This document shows positions 1 through 8,587 of a stretch of 64,000 nt of DNA, one piece after another (position 1 is the first letter of the stretch; every line of letters begins with the position of its first letter). Below the pieces are notes generated by a model that was not told the DNA's origin, searched no databases, and worked only from the letters and a program-made list of their open reading frames with translations. The DNA is from Microbacterium sp. SORGH_AS_0888 (lineage in GTDB: Bacteria > Actinomycetota > Actinomycetes > Actinomycetales > Microbacteriaceae). Position numbers and translations under genes: made by a program. The stretch lies in contig NZ_JAUTAZ010000001.1 of the NCBI RefSeq assembly GCF_030818905.1, forward strand, positions 1,426,001-1,490,000, in the 5' to 3' direction.

Positions 1-251
1 AAGGCGCTCTCGTCCGCGCCCAGGCGCTTGGTCGCGCTGGCGTACAGGGAGAGGAGCCGCGAGAGCGGCAGATAGACCTCGCGCACCTCGGTGAGATCGA
101 GCCGGTCCCCGAGACCGCGCAGCTGCACGACCTCCGCCTCGGTGAGCGGCTGGGTGACCCCGGCGGCGAGCCGGGCCCAGTCGGAACGCGCGATCTCGCG
201 GTAGAGGGACAGCGCGAGCGAGTCGGCCTGCAACGCCTCATCCACGGTCAT
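1..251 (-). CDS. coaA: Type I pantothenate kinase, N-terminal part (cut by window edge)
   Basis: Reading leftward from the ATG at 251 gives about 83 residues starting MTVDEALQADSLALSLY, including LPLSRLLSLYASATKRLG. This matches the N-terminal region of bacterial CoaA, which phosphorylates pantothenate in the first step of coenzyme A synthesis in the cytosol. The P-loop and the rest of the enzyme lie beyond the left edge and cannot be checked. It follows rplM, rpsI and glmM on the same strand, an order expected in Microbacteriaceae, which supports the call. The start is only 36 bp from the divergent phosphatase gene, so the two share a compact promoter region. Confidence 0.72.
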   Translation of the reverse strand, partial: MTVDEALQADSLALSLYREIARSDWARLAAGVTQPLTEAEVVQLRGLGDRLDLTEVREVYLPLSRLLSLYASATKRLGADESA

Positions 252-287
252 CCGTTCAGACTAGTGGCGCCGCTAGGCTGTGGGATC

Positions 288-1220
288 GTGCGACTCGGAG
301 TGCTCGACATCGGTTCCAACACGGTGCACCTCCTCGTCGCGGACGCGCACCCGGGCGGACGCCCGCTCGCGACGAGCAGCACCCGCACGGTGCTGCGGCT
401 CATGCGGTACCTCACCGCCGACGGCGCGATCAGCGAGGACGGGGTCACGGCGCTCGTGGATGCCGTGGCCCGAGCCCGCGAGGTCGCACGGGCCGAGCAC
501 GTCTCGGAGCTCCTGGCCACCGCCACGAGCGCCGTGCGCGAGGCGACCAACGGCCCCGAGGTGATCGCCCGCATCGAGGCGGCGCTGGGCCAGCCGCTGC
601 AGGTGCTCGGCGGCGAGGACGAGGCGCGCTTCACCTTCCTCGCCGTGCGCCGGTGGTTCGGCTGGTCGGCCGGGCAGATCATGCTGTTCGACATCGGCGG
701 CGGGTCGCTCGAGCTCGCGGCCGGTGCCGACGAGCTGCCGGAGGCGGCGGCATCCGTGCCACTGGGCGCGGGGCGGATGACGATCCGCTTCCTCCCGGAC
801 GATCCGCCCGGCGAAGCCGCCGTCGAGCGGCTGCGCGCGCACGCCGCGCAGGTGCTCGCCCCCGTCGCACGGGAGTTCTCGTCGCAGCCGCGCCCGGATC
901 ACGTCGTGGGATCGTCCAAGGCGATCCGCTCGCTCGCGAAGCTCGCGGGCTACCCCGTGCCGGGCTGGTCGGGGATCGATCGGATGGTGCTGCCCCAGGC
1001 GGCGCTCGGGTCGTGGATCCCGCGGCTCGCCCGGCTCCCCGCATCCGCCCGCCAGGAGCTGCCCGGCATCACCGCGGACCGGACGTTCCAGATCGTCGCG
1101 GGCGCCGTCGTGCTGCACACCGCGATGCGGGTCATGGACGTCGACGAGCTCGAGGTGAGCCCCTGGGCGCTGCGCGAGGGCGTGCTGCTGCGCTACATCG
1201 AGAACATGGCCTGGACCTGA
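288..1220 (+). CDS. Ppx/GppA family exopolyphosphatase / pppGpp phosphatase
   Basis: A protein of about 310 residues with the ASKHA-type ATPase fold. The N-terminal phosphate-binding loop reads VLDIGSNTVHLLVAD and the second one LFDIGGGSLELA near residue 135. Family members hydrolyse terminal phosphates of polyphosphate or pppGpp; which substrate applies here cannot be decided from sequence. The GTG at 288 was chosen because family proteins normally begin four or five residues before LDIGSN; an in-frame GTG at 264 would add eight residues. It is divergent from coaA and convergent with glmM. Two hairpins lie just after its stop codon. Confidence 0.85.
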   Translation: MRLGVLDIGSNTVHLLVADAHPGGRPLATSSTRTVLRLMRYLTADGAISEDGVTALVDAVARAREVARAEHVSELLATATSAVREATNGPEVIARIEAALGQPLQVLGGEDEARFTFLAVRRWFGWSAGQIMLFDIGGGSLELAAGADELPEAAASVPLGAGRMTIRFLPDDPPGEAAVERLRAHAAQVLAPVAREFSSQPRPDHVVGSSKAIRSLAKLAGYPVPGWSGIDRMVLPQAALGSWIPRLARLPASARQELPGITADRTFQIVAGAVVLHTAMRVMDVDELEVSPWALREGVLLRYIENMAWT

Positions 1221-1227
1221 CCCCGGT

Positions 1228-1252
1228 CGGTCGTGCCGCTCCTGCACGACCG
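1228..1252 (+). terminator. Hairpin after the Ppx/GppA gene
   Basis: A nine-base-pair GC-rich stem (CGGTCGTGC pairing with GCACGACCG) around a seven-base loop starts seven bases after the stop codon. There is no T-run, which is common for actinobacterial terminators. Its position between convergent genes fits transcription termination. Confidence 0.5.
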
Positions 1253-1258
1253 AGCGGC

Positions 1259-1320
1259 GGGGATTCTCGACGACACGCCGGGCGAGGAGCGTCCGACACA
1301 GCGTGTCGGCCACGATCCCC
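1259..1320. repeat. Imperfect 62-bp intergenic palindrome
   Basis: Outer arms GGGGAT/ATCCCC and inner arms CGACACGC/GCGTGTCG form an interrupted stem between the convergent phosphatase and glmM genes. Its size and placement resemble the palindromes at 3859, 17742 and 30633. It may act as a second, bidirectional terminator. Confidence 0.4.
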
Positions 1321-1353
1321 GCAGCGCCGTCGCACGGCCGGGCGCTCGACGGC

Positions 1354-2709
1354 TCAGAGGGCGAGCCGCTCCCGCACCACGGTCGCGAGCTCCTCGGCGA
1401 TCCGCCGCGCCGTGCCCTCGTCCTCGGCCTCGACCATGACGCGCACGAGCGGCTCGGTGCCGCTGGCGCGCAGCAGGACCCGCCCGGTGTCGCCGAGCGT
1501 GCGCTCGGCGGCCGCGACCGCGACGGCCAGCTCGGCGTCCGCGACGCGCGTGCGGTCGACGCCCGTGACGTTGACGAGAACCTGCGGGTACACCGTCATG
1601 ATCGCCGCCAGCTCGGCGAGGCTGCGGCCCGTGCGCTGCATCTCGGCCATCAGGTGCAGCCCCGTGAGCACGCCGTCGCCGGTCGTGGCGTGACTGCTCA
1701 TGATCACGTGCCCCGACTGCTCGCCGCCCAGCGAGTAGCCGTGCTCGTTCATGGCCTCCAGCACGTACCGATCCCCGACACCGGTCTGCACGACATGGAT
1801 GCCGTGGGCCGCCATCGCGCGATGGAGCCCCAGGTTGCTCATGACGGTCGCCACGAGCGTGTCGTCGCGCAGCACACCGCGCTCCTTCATCGAGACCGCG
1901 AGGATCGCCATGATCTGGTCGCCGTCGATGACCCGGCCCTCGGCGTCGACCGCGAGGCAGCGATCCGCGTCGCCGTCGTGCGCGATGCCGAGATCGGCGC
2001 CCCGGCGCACGACCTCGGCGGCGAGGTGCTCCAGGTGCGTCGAGCCGACGCCGTCGTTGATGTTGAGGCCGTCGGGGTCGGCGCCGACGACCGTGACCCG
2101 GGCCCCGGCATCCCGGAACGTCTCGGGCGATACGCCCGAGGCCGCGCCGTGCGCGCAGTCGAGCACGACGTGCAGCCCGTCGAGCCGGTGCGGCAGCGAC
2201 TGCAGCAGGTGGACGACGTAGCGGTCCTCGGCATCGGCGAAACGGCGGATGCGTCCGACATCCGCTCCCGTGGGCTGCAGCTTGGGGGCGCCCAGGGCGA
2301 ACTCGATGCGCTGCTCGACCGCGTCGGGCAGCTTCACCCCGCCGCGCGCGAAGATCTTGATCCCGTTGTCGGGCGCGGGGTTGTGGGAGGCCGAGACCAT
2401 GACGCCGAAGTCGGCGTCGATGTCGGCGATGAGGAAGGCCGCCGCGGGCGTGGGCAGCACGCCCGCGTCGTAGACGTCGACACCGGAGGAGGCCAGGCCC
2501 GCCGCCACCGCGGCGGCGAGGAACTCGCCCGAGATGCGCGGGTCGCGCGCCACGACGGCCGTCGGCCGCTTGCCCGCGGCGCGGCGCGCCTCGGCGGAAC
2601 GGCCCTGGCCCAGGACGACCGCGGTCGCCTGGGCCAGGGAGAGAGCAAGGTCGGCGGTGAGGGGGCCATTGGCCAGGCCCCGCACACCGTCTGTGCCGAA
2701 CAGACCCAA
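1354..2709 (-). CDS. glmM: Phosphoglucosamine mutase
   Basis: A 451-residue alpha-D-phosphohexomutase that converts glucosamine-6-phosphate to glucosamine-1-phosphate for UDP-GlcNAc and peptidoglycan synthesis. The N-terminus [10 protein letters not shown], the phosphoserine loop SASHNP (catalytic Ser about 108), the metal-binding DGDADR and the sugar-binding GEQSGH motifs are all present, and the length is normal. Translation must start at the TTG at 2709, two bases after the rpsI stop, because [10 protein letters not shown] is the conserved start of the protein. This indicates translational coupling. It is the third gene of the rplM-rpsI-glmM run and is convergent with the Ppx/GppA gene. 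Confidence 0.96.
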   Translation of the reverse strand: MGLFGTDGVRGLANGPLTADLALSLAQATAVVLGQGRSAEARRAAGKRPTAVVARDPRISGEFLAAAVAAGLASSGVDVYDAGVLPTPAAAFLIADIDADFGVMVSASHNPAPDNGIKIFARGGVKLPDAVEQRIEFALGAPKLQPTGADVGRIRRFADAEDRYVVHLLQSLPHRLDGLHVVLDCAHGAASGVSPETFRDAGARVTVVGADPDGLNINDGVGSTHLEHLAAEVVRRGADLGIAHDGDADRCLAVDAEGRVIDGDQIMAILAVSMKERGVLRDDTLVATVMSNLGLHRAMAAHGIHVVQTGVGDRYVLEAMNEHGYSLGGEQSGHVIMSSHATTGDGVLTGLHLMAEMQRTGRSLAELAAIMTVYPQVLVNVTGVDRTRVADAELAVAVAAAERTLGDTGRVLLRASGTEPLVRVMVEAEDEGTARRIAEELATVVRERLAL

Positions 2710-2711
2710 AG

Positions 2712-3191
2712 TCAGCGCTTCGAGTACTGGGGAGCCTTGCGCGCCTTCTTGAGACCGGCCTTCTTGCGCTCCTTGACGCGCGCGTCGCGCGAGAGGAAGC
2801 CGGCCTTCTTCAGGGTCGGACGGTTGTTCTCGGCGTCGATCTCGTTGAGCGCACGGGCGATGCCGAGGCGCAGGGCGCCCGCCTGGCCCGAGGGGCCGCC
2901 GCCGGAGATGCGCGCGATGACGTCGTAGGCGCCCGTGAGGTTGAGCACCGTGAAGGGGTCGGTGACCAGCTGCTGGTGCAGCTTGTTCGGGAAGTAGTCC
3001 TCGAACGTGCGGCCGTTGATCGTGATGGTGCCGGAGCCCGGGACCAGCCGCACGCGGGCGATCGCCTGCTTGCGGCGACCGACGGCGGCGCCGGGGACCG
3101 AGAGCACGGGGCGCTCGGCCACGACCACGGTCTCGTCGGCCGGGGTCTCGGTGGAGTAGTTGTTGTCGATGGAGTCGGAGAGGTTCGCCAC
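2712..3191 (-). CDS. rpsI: 30S ribosomal protein S9
   Basis: A 159-residue protein whose C-terminal 125 residues are classic S9: [17 protein letters not shown], the TINGR...YFP segment, and the basic tail ending in QYSKR that reaches into the ribosomal P-site. The N-terminal 30 residues are an acidic, low-complexity extension, usual for actinobacterial S9. The start is GTG at 3191. It lies 26 bp after rplM, as in nearly all bacteria, and two bases before glmM, so all three are probably cotranscribed. Confidence 0.98.
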   Translation of the reverse strand: MANLSDSIDNNYSTETPADETVVVAERPVLSVPGAAVGRRKQAIARVRLVPGSGTITINGRTFEDYFPNKLHQQLVTDPFTVLNLTGAYDVIARISGGGPSGQAGALRLGIARALNEIDAENNRPTLKKAGFLSRDARVKERKKAGLKKARKAPQYSKR

Positions 3192-3217
3192 GAGTGTGTC
3201 CTTGTCTTGGTCGGCGC

Positions 3218-3664
3218 TTACTGGGCGACCTGGTCGAACGTGTAGGTCTGGGGCTGCTGCGCGGCGTGGGGGTGCTCGGCGCCCGCGTACACCTTCAGCT
3301 TGGACAGCTGCTGGCGGCCCAGGCTGTTCTTGGGGAGCATGCCGCGGATGGCCTTCTCGACGGCGCGGACCGGGTTCTTCTCGAGGAGCTCGGCGTAGCT
3401 GACCGACTTGAGTCCGCCCGGGTAGCCGGAGTGGCGGTAGGCCATCTTCTTCTGGAGCTTCTGGCCGGTGAGGGCGACCTTGTCGGCGTTGACGATGATG
3501 ACGAAGTCACCCGTGTCGACGTGGTTCGCGAAGGTCGGCTTGTGCTTGCCGCGGAGGAGGGTCGCCGCGTGCGAGGCGAGACGTCCGAGGACGACGTCGG
3601 TCGCGTCGATGACCAGCCACTCGCGCTGGATCTCGCCAGCCTTGGGGGTGAAAGTGCGCGTCAC
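3218..3664 (-). CDS. rplM: 50S ribosomal protein L13
   Basis: A 148-residue protein starting [16 protein letters not shown], with the conserved [25 protein letters not shown] and [11 protein letters not shown] blocks of L13, a large-subunit assembly protein. The open frame extends upstream to 3733, but family length and the conserved TRTFTP N-terminus fix the start at the GTG at 3664. It is first in an rplM-rpsI-glmM transcription unit. A long upstream region (3665-3960) carries a possible promoter and a palindrome. Confidence 0.97.
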   Translation of the reverse strand: MTRTFTPKAGEIQREWLVIDATDVVLGRLASHAATLLRGKHKPTFANHVDTGDFVIIVNADKVALTGQKLQKKMAYRHSGYPGGLKSVSYAELLEKNPVRAVEKAIRGMLPKNSLGRQQLSKLKVYAGAEHPHAAQQPQTYTFDQVAQ

Positions 3665-3797
3665 AGTAGTGCTGCTTTCTTGTTCGAACGGAGAGGTTCG
3701 TGAATCCCACTCCGGGGTGGTTCTCGTGTGCACGGGAACACGCCAGTGGAGGGCTCACGTTCGGGTGACGCCGCGCAGGACGACGCACCAAATCAGT

Positions 3798-3803
3798 AGC
3801 TTA
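3798..3803 (-). promoter_or_regulatory. Possible -10 box for the rplM operon
   Basis: On the minus strand the hexamer TAAGCT fits the actinobacterial TANNNT pattern and lies in a locally AT-richer patch about 134 bp upstream of rplM. No convincing -35 box is seen. If used, the leader would be long enough for ribosomal-protein autoregulation. Confidence 0.25.
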
Positions 3804-3858
3804 CGCGATCGAGGGCGATGCCGCCAGCCGGGCGTGTCGCGCCCGGCGAGCGGCCTCG

Positions 3859-3925
3859 GTCGCAGAGTCGCACGGATGTCGCAGCGATCGTGCGAGATCC
3901 TGCGACATCCGTGCGGGCCTGCGAC
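3859..3925. repeat. 67-bp intergenic palindrome
   Basis: A perfect 15-bp inverted repeat (CGCACGGATGTCGCA at 3869-3883 and its complement at 3901-3915) is extended by a second pair (GTCGCA at 3859, TGCGAC at 3920), and the loop contains TCGTGCGA, itself self-complementary. It lies after the epimerase gene and far upstream of rplM, so it most likely terminates the leftward sugar operon. Confidence 0.55.
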
Positions 3926-3960
3926 GGCGCAGGGCCGCAGGCCGCGGCCGCGGCCGCGCG

Positions 3961-4806
3961 TCAGACCTCGTCGCGCCAGGAGTGCCGGGGCGCATACCCG
4001 AGCAGGCGGCGGGCCTTGTCGATCGAGAGCAGCGTCTCGTTGACCCCGAGCTCGCCGCGCAGCGGCACATCCGGGAACACCTCGGCGACGAGCTCGGCGT
4101 TGGGGCGCGTCATGACGGTGTCGGCGGCCGCGATGATGAACGTGTCGAAGCCGGGGGCGGCGACCTCCAGCGCGCGCTCCACCGCCTGCGCCCCGTCGCG
4201 CGCGTCGATGTAGCCCCAGAGGTTCCACTTGCGCGCCCGCGCGTCGGCGTCGAAGCCGGGGAAGACGGCGTAGTCGTCCGGCACCATGACGTTGGAGAAC
4301 CGCAGCGCCGTGATCGACACGTCGGGGTGCCAGCGCACCAGCTCTGCGGCGAGGCGCTCCTCGAGGGTCTTCACGAGCGAGTACACCGACTCCGGCCTCG
4401 GCGCGTAGTCCTCGTCCACGGGGATGTAGGGCGGCGGTACGTCGAAGGGAAGCCCCAGCACCGTCTCGCTCGAGGCGTACACGATCCGCCGGATGCCGAG
4501 CCGCACGGCCGCCCAGAGCACGTTGAACGTGACGGTCATGTTGTTGTGGAAGGTCGCGACGTCCGACCGGATGCCGGGGGCGGGCACCGCGGCGAGGTGC
4601 ACGACGGCCTCGACGCCCTCGTGCTGGTCGCCGACTCCCGTGAGCGCGTCGACGACCTGGCCGTAGTCGGTCAGGTCGACCTGCACGAAGCCGGCGCCCC
4701 GCTCCCCCACGGCGTCGAGCCCGACCACCTCGTGGCCTGCGGCGCGCAGCTCCCGCACCACGACCGTGCCGAGCTTCCCCGATGATCCCGTCACTGCAAT
4801 CCGCAC
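3961..4806 (-). CDS. NAD(P)-dependent epimerase/dehydratase (extended SDR)
   Basis: A 281-residue Rossmann protein. The nucleotide-binding turn VTGSSGKLG is at residues 5-13, a VVHLAAVPAP motif is near 65-75, and the catalytic YSLVK (YxxxK) is near residue 143. Extended SDRs of this type act on nucleotide sugars or free sugar acids (epimerases, uronate dehydrogenases); the exact substrate is not visible. It starts at GTG 4806, four bases after the GH127-type gene, and is the last gene of the leftward carbohydrate operon, which suggests a role in processing the released sugar. Confidence 0.78.
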   Translation of the reverse strand: MRIAVTGSSGKLGTVVVRELRAAGHEVVGLDAVGERGAGFVQVDLTDYGQVVDALTGVGDQHEGVEAVVHLAAVPAPGIRSDVATFHNNMTVTFNVLWAAVRLGIRRIVYASSETVLGLPFDVPPPYIPVDEDYAPRPESVYSLVKTLEERLAAELVRWHPDVSITALRFSNVMVPDDYAVFPGFDADARARKWNLWGYIDARDGAQAVERALEVAAPGFDTFIIAAADTVMTRPNAELVAEVFPDVPLRGELGVNETLLSIDKARRLLGYAPRHSWRDEV

Positions 4807-4810
4807 GGCT

Positions 4811-6739
4811 TCATTCTCCCTCGGAAAGCGGCAGGAAGACCCGCATGGTCGATGGCCCGCGTTCCGCCCACCGGTGGTAGGGCACGAGCGTCAGCTCGCA
4901 CGGACGGGCGGATGCGGCATCCACCGCCGCACCGTAGGGCACGCCGGCGCGATCCGGCGCCGGCGCCACGGCTCCGGCGATCACCGCTCCCGCGGGCGCT
5001 GCGATCGGAGCGGCGCCGCGGAGGACGCGGATGTCGGCGAGGTCGACGTCCGCGGGCAGGTCGACGGACTCGAGGCACAGCACGAGCGGGCCCCGTTCCA
5101 CCGCGACCGCGCCCCGCACCGCGTCGATGCGCGGGTCTGGCCAGCTCAGCCGAGGGGCGAGCGGCAGCTCGAGCACGAGCTCGTCCCCCGCCGAGAAGGC
5201 CCGCCGCACGTCGGCCCAGCCCGGCGGGACGACGCGCACCGCCCCGGTGGGATCGACCAGGGTCGACCCCTGGGCCCAGGAGGGCACCCGCAGCCGGAGG
5301 CGGGTGCTGCCCGCGGGCGCCTCCAGGACACGGACGCGGATGCGTCCGTCATCCGGATAGCGGGTCCGGACCTCGAGCACGAAGCCGCCGATGCGCACCC
5401 GGCCGGACGCGTACTGCAGGAGCGCAACGCCCTCCTCGTCGGCGGCGGCGACGTAGGCGCCCCATGAGGCGAGCGTGCGGGCGACGTTGGTGGGGCAGCA
5501 CGAGACCTCGAACCAGGGCGCGCGCACGCCGCCCTCGGCGCGCGTGTTGACGCCGTCGATCGCATGCTCGGGCGCCTCGCGCTGATGGAGCGGGTTGGCG
5601 TAGAAGAACGCCCTCCCGTCGAGGCTCGGCGAGGCCGCCACGACGTTGAACAGGGTGCGCTCGATCAGGTCCGCGTAGCGGACCTCGCCCGTCGCGAGGA
5701 AGAGCCGCCAGGCGAGCATGACGGAGGCGACGCCGGCGCACGTCTCGCAGTAGGCGCGATCGGCCGGCAGCTCCCAGTCCTCGCCGAACCCCTCGTCCTG
5801 GTGGCGCGATCCCATCCCGCCGGTCAGGTACGTGCGGCGGGACACGGTCCGCTCCCACTGCCGCGTCACGGCCGCGAGCAGGTCGCTGTCGCCCGTGTCC
5901 ACCGCGACGTCGACCGCCCCGGCGGACAGGTACAGCGCCCGCACGGCGTGCCCGCGCAGCACGCGCGCCTGCCTCACCGGGACGTCGTCCTGGAAGTACT
6001 CCGGCGACTGCAGCGGGGGCACCGGCAGCGTGCCGTGGCCCCGCCGCTCCACGAACAGCCGGGCCTGCTCGGTGTAGCGACGCTCGCCGAGCGCGCGCCC
6101 CGCCTCGGCGAGCGCCACCTCTATCTCGGGGTGACCGCAGACGCTCTGCCGCCCCTCCACCCCGAACTCTTCGCAGATGTGGTCGGCGGCGCGGCGCGCG
6201 ATGTCGACCAGCGCATCCGTCCCGTGGCCCGTGCGCACCCGCGCGACCGCCGCCTGCAGCAGATGCCCCATGTTGTACAGCTCATGCCCCATGCCCATGT
6301 CGGAATACCTCGGCGGCAGCCCCGCGTGCCCGAAAGCCGTCGCGAGGTACCCGTCGGCGTCCTGGGCGGCTCCCACCCGGGCGACGAGCTCGTCGAAGGC
6401 GGCCGCAAGCGCCGGATCCGGGGAGCGCCCGAGCTCCCACGCCATGGCCTCCAGCAGCTTGTAGACCTCCGAGTCGGAGAACTGCCAGCCGGGACGGTCG
6501 CGGATCACCTCGCCCCGCGCGACACGATCGAAGGTGTCGATCCAGCCCAGCCGCTCCATCCACTCGCGGCAGTGCGACAGCGTGGCGGCGGCGTTCACCT
6601 GTTGACGGAGGCCCCAGAACCCCGAGGGGTCGAGGGACACGTCGCCGACCGCGGCGCCACGACGGGCGCCGTGGCCGGGCACGACGGGAGCCGCCGTCGC
6701 GGAGGCCGCCGCGACCACGGGATCCGAGCACGTCGTCAC
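4811..6739 (-). CDS. GH127 family glycoside hydrolase (beta-L-arabinofuranosidase type)
   Basis: A 642-residue cytosolic protein with no signal peptide. The characterised GH127 enzyme HypBA1 uses a cysteine nucleophile in a zinc site built from Glu, Cys, Cys, Cys. Here the matching residues are Glu332 and Cys334 in AYCETCAG and Cys414/Cys415 in EVSCCPTN; the GHELYNMGHL segment near 151-160 is also typical. The family removes beta-L-arabinofuranose from short glycans. It starts at GTG 6739, three bases after the permease gene. Import by the adjacent ABC transporter followed by intracellular cleavage is the likely scheme. The substrate assignment is by family only. Confidence 0.85.
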   Translation of the reverse strand: MTTCSDPVVAAASATAAPVVPGHGARRGAAVGDVSLDPSGFWGLRQQVNAAATLSHCREWMERLGWIDTFDRVARGEVIRDRPGWQFSDSEVYKLLEAMAWELGRSPDPALAAAFDELVARVGAAQDADGYLATAFGHAGLPPRYSDMGMGHELYNMGHLLQAAVARVRTGHGTDALVDIARRAADHICEEFGVEGRQSVCGHPEIEVALAEAGRALGERRYTEQARLFVERRGHGTLPVPPLQSPEYFQDDVPVRQARVLRGHAVRALYLSAGAVDVAVDTGDSDLLAAVTRQWERTVSRRTYLTGGMGSRHQDEGFGEDWELPADRAYCETCAGVASVMLAWRLFLATGEVRYADLIERTLFNVVAASPSLDGRAFFYANPLHQREAPEHAIDGVNTRAEGGVRAPWFEVSCCPTNVARTLASWGAYVAAADEEGVALLQYASGRVRIGGFVLEVRTRYPDDGRIRVRVLEAPAGSTRLRLRVPSWAQGSTLVDPTGAVRVVPPGWADVRRAFSAGDELVLELPLAPRLSWPDPRIDAVRGAVAVERGPLVLCLESVDLPADVDLADIRVLRGAAPIAAPAGAVIAGAVAPAPDRAGVPYGAAVDAASARPCELTLVPYHRWAERGPSTMRVFLPLSEGE

Positions 6740-6742
6740 GGG

Positions 6743-7561
6743 TCAGTCCTTGACCGCGCCGGCGGTGACGCCCGCGGCGACGTAGCGCTGCGCGACCACG
6801 AGCAGGACCGCGGCGGGGATCGAGGCGACGACCGCCGTGGCCATGATCGCGTTCCACTGGGTCGTGTTGTTGCCGATGTAGTTGTAGATCCCGAGCGTGA
6901 TGGGCTTGAGCGGCGAGTTCCGGGCGAGCGTGGAGGCGAAGACGAAGTCGGACCAGGCCCAGAGGAACGCGAACAGCGCGACCGTGAGCACGGAGTTGCG
7001 GCTGAGCGGCAGGACGACCGAGGTGAAGGTGCGCCACGCCCCTGCGCCGTCGATCCGCGCCGCCTGGAGCAGCTCGCGCGGAAGGCCCGACATGAACGCG
7101 GTGAACAGCAGCACGCCGAAGGGCACCGCGACCGTCGAGTCGGCGATGATGAGCCCGGCGACGCTGTTGAGCAGGCCGATCCGCACGTAGATCGCGTAGA
7201 AGCCCATCGCCATGACGACGCCGGGGATCATCTGCGCGACCAGCAGGAGGAAGTTCAGCGTGCGACCGCCGCGCAGGTTCAGCAGGGACATGGCGTACGC
7301 GGCGGGCGCGGCGATCACGACCGTCAGGACGACGCATCCGAGTCCGATCGCCAGGCTCGTGCCGAGGTTGGGCAGCTGCTCGCTGAGCACGGCGGCATAG
7401 CCCTCGAACGTGGGGTCGACCGGGAAGAGGTGCGGCGGGCTCAGCCGCAGGTCGCCCGTCTTGGTGAAGGAGACGTTGAGCATCCAGTAGACGGGGAAGA
7501 GCATGAGAGCGGTGAAGACGATGCCGAGTGCCGTCTTCCACCAGGCGCGGCGGGCGGTCAT
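6743..7561 (-). CDS. ABC sugar transporter permease (MalG/LacG type)
   Basis: A 272-residue inner-membrane protein with about six transmembrane segments. The ATPase-docking EAA loop reads ELLQAARIDGAGAWRTFTSVVLPL at about residues 164-187. Such permeases pair with a MalF-type partner to import oligosaccharides or glycosides. Its start overlaps the partner's stop by four bases (ATGA). No ATPase gene is in the operon, as is common in actinobacteria where a shared MsiK-like ATPase serves many sugar importers. Confidence 0.92.
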   Translation of the reverse strand: MTARRAWWKTALGIVFTALMLFPVYWMLNVSFTKTGDLRLSPPHLFPVDPTFEGYAAVLSEQLPNLGTSLAIGLGCVVLTVVIAAPAAYAMSLLNLRGGRTLNFLLLVAQMIPGVVMAMGFYAIYVRIGLLNSVAGLIIADSTVAVPFGVLLFTAFMSGLPRELLQAARIDGAGAWRTFTSVVLPLSRNSVLTVALFAFLWAWSDFVFASTLARNSPLKPITLGIYNYIGNNTTQWNAIMATAVVASIPAAVLLVVAQRYVAAGVTAGAVKD

Positions 7562-8532
7562 GAGTTCTCCTGGCGGCGCTGGACCCGCAGGTAGAGGAAC
7601 CCGAAGACCAGCGCGATGACGATGAGGATGTTGCCGACCGCGGCAGCGGGCGACAGGTCGGGCTGGCCCGTGCCGAAGGCCTCGCGGTAGGACCAGACGG
7701 CGAGCGTCGTGGTCGCGTTGGCGGGGCCGCCCTTCGACATGATCCAGATGATGTCGACGACCTTGAGCGTGTAGACGAGGCCGAGCAGGAGGGTGATGGC
7801 GGAGACCGGGCGCAGCAGCGGGAACGTGATGCTCCAGAACTGGCGCCAGGCGCCGGCGCCGTCCAGGCTCGCCGCCTCGTAGAGGTCGCCGGGGATGTTC
7901 TGCAGCCCCGAGTACAGGATCACGAGGTTGAAGGGGATGCCGAGCCAGATGTTCGCGATGACGACCGCGACCATGGCGGTGTCGGGCGAGGTCAGCCAGT
8001 TCACCGACCCCAGCCCCGTCGCCTGCAGGAAGGCGTTGACGACGCCGTTGTCGCTGTTGAGCATCCAGGACCAGGTGGATCCGGAGACGATGAGCGGCAG
8101 CAGCCAGGGCACGAGGAAGAGGGCGCGCAGCACACCGTTCAGCCGGAAGCTGCCGCGGAAGAAGACCGCGAGGGCGAGGCCGATCGCGTACTGGAAGACG
8201 AGCGAGCAGAGGACGAACACCGCGGTGTTCACCATCGCCTGCCCGAACAGCGGCGCGGTCACGACCTCGACGTAGTTCTTCAGCCCGACGAACGCGGCGT
8301 CCCCCTGCACGAAGGCACGGACCGTGTAGTCGTGGATGCTGAGGTCGATGCTGCGGATCAGCGGGTAGGCGTAGAACGCGATGAGGTAGGCGAGCAGGGG
8401 CGCCGCGAAGCCGAGCGCGATCCAGCCCGAGCCGTTCACGCCCCCGGAGCGGTGCCGGCGCCGGTGCGCCGGGACCGTCACCGCCACCGTGTCGGTCGGC
8501 GGGGCGCCGGTGCGTGTCGTGGAGATCGTCAT
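7558..8532 (-). CDS. ABC sugar transporter permease (MalF/LacF type)
   Basis: A 324-residue membrane protein with a basic cytoplasmic N-terminus (AHRRRHRSGG), six predicted transmembrane segments, and the EAA loop YEAASLDGAGAWRQFWSITFPLL. It forms the heterodimeric channel with the downstream MalG-type permease. It is separated from the binding-protein gene by a 55-bp gap holding a strong hairpin, so it is probably expressed below the level of the binding protein. Confidence 0.92.
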   Translation of the reverse strand: MTISTTRTGAPPTDTVAVTVPAHRRRHRSGGVNGSGWIALGFAAPLLAYLIAFYAYPLIRSIDLSIHDYTVRAFVQGDAAFVGLKNYVEVVTAPLFGQAMVNTAVFVLCSLVFQYAIGLALAVFFRGSFRLNGVLRALFLVPWLLPLIVSGSTWSWMLNSDNGVVNAFLQATGLGSVNWLTSPDTAMVAVVIANIWLGIPFNLVILYSGLQNIPGDLYEAASLDGAGAWRQFWSITFPLLRPVSAITLLLGLVYTLKVVDIIWIMSKGGPANATTTLAVWSYREAFGTGQPDLSPAAAVGNILIVIALVFGFLYLRVQRRQENS

Positions 8533-8552
8533 GTCCTGTTCCTTCGAGGTGC

Positions 8553-8579
8553 CCGGGGCGGACGCACGGTCCGCCCCGG
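8553..8579 (-). terminator. Intercistronic hairpin (attenuator or 3'-end stabiliser)
   Basis: A perfect 11-bp stem (CCGGGGCGGAC / GTCCGCCCCGG) with a five-base loop lies between the binding-protein stop and the first permease start. Such hairpins commonly keep the binding protein in excess over the channel subunits. Confidence 0.6.
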
Positions 8580-8587
8580 ACGGGCCG

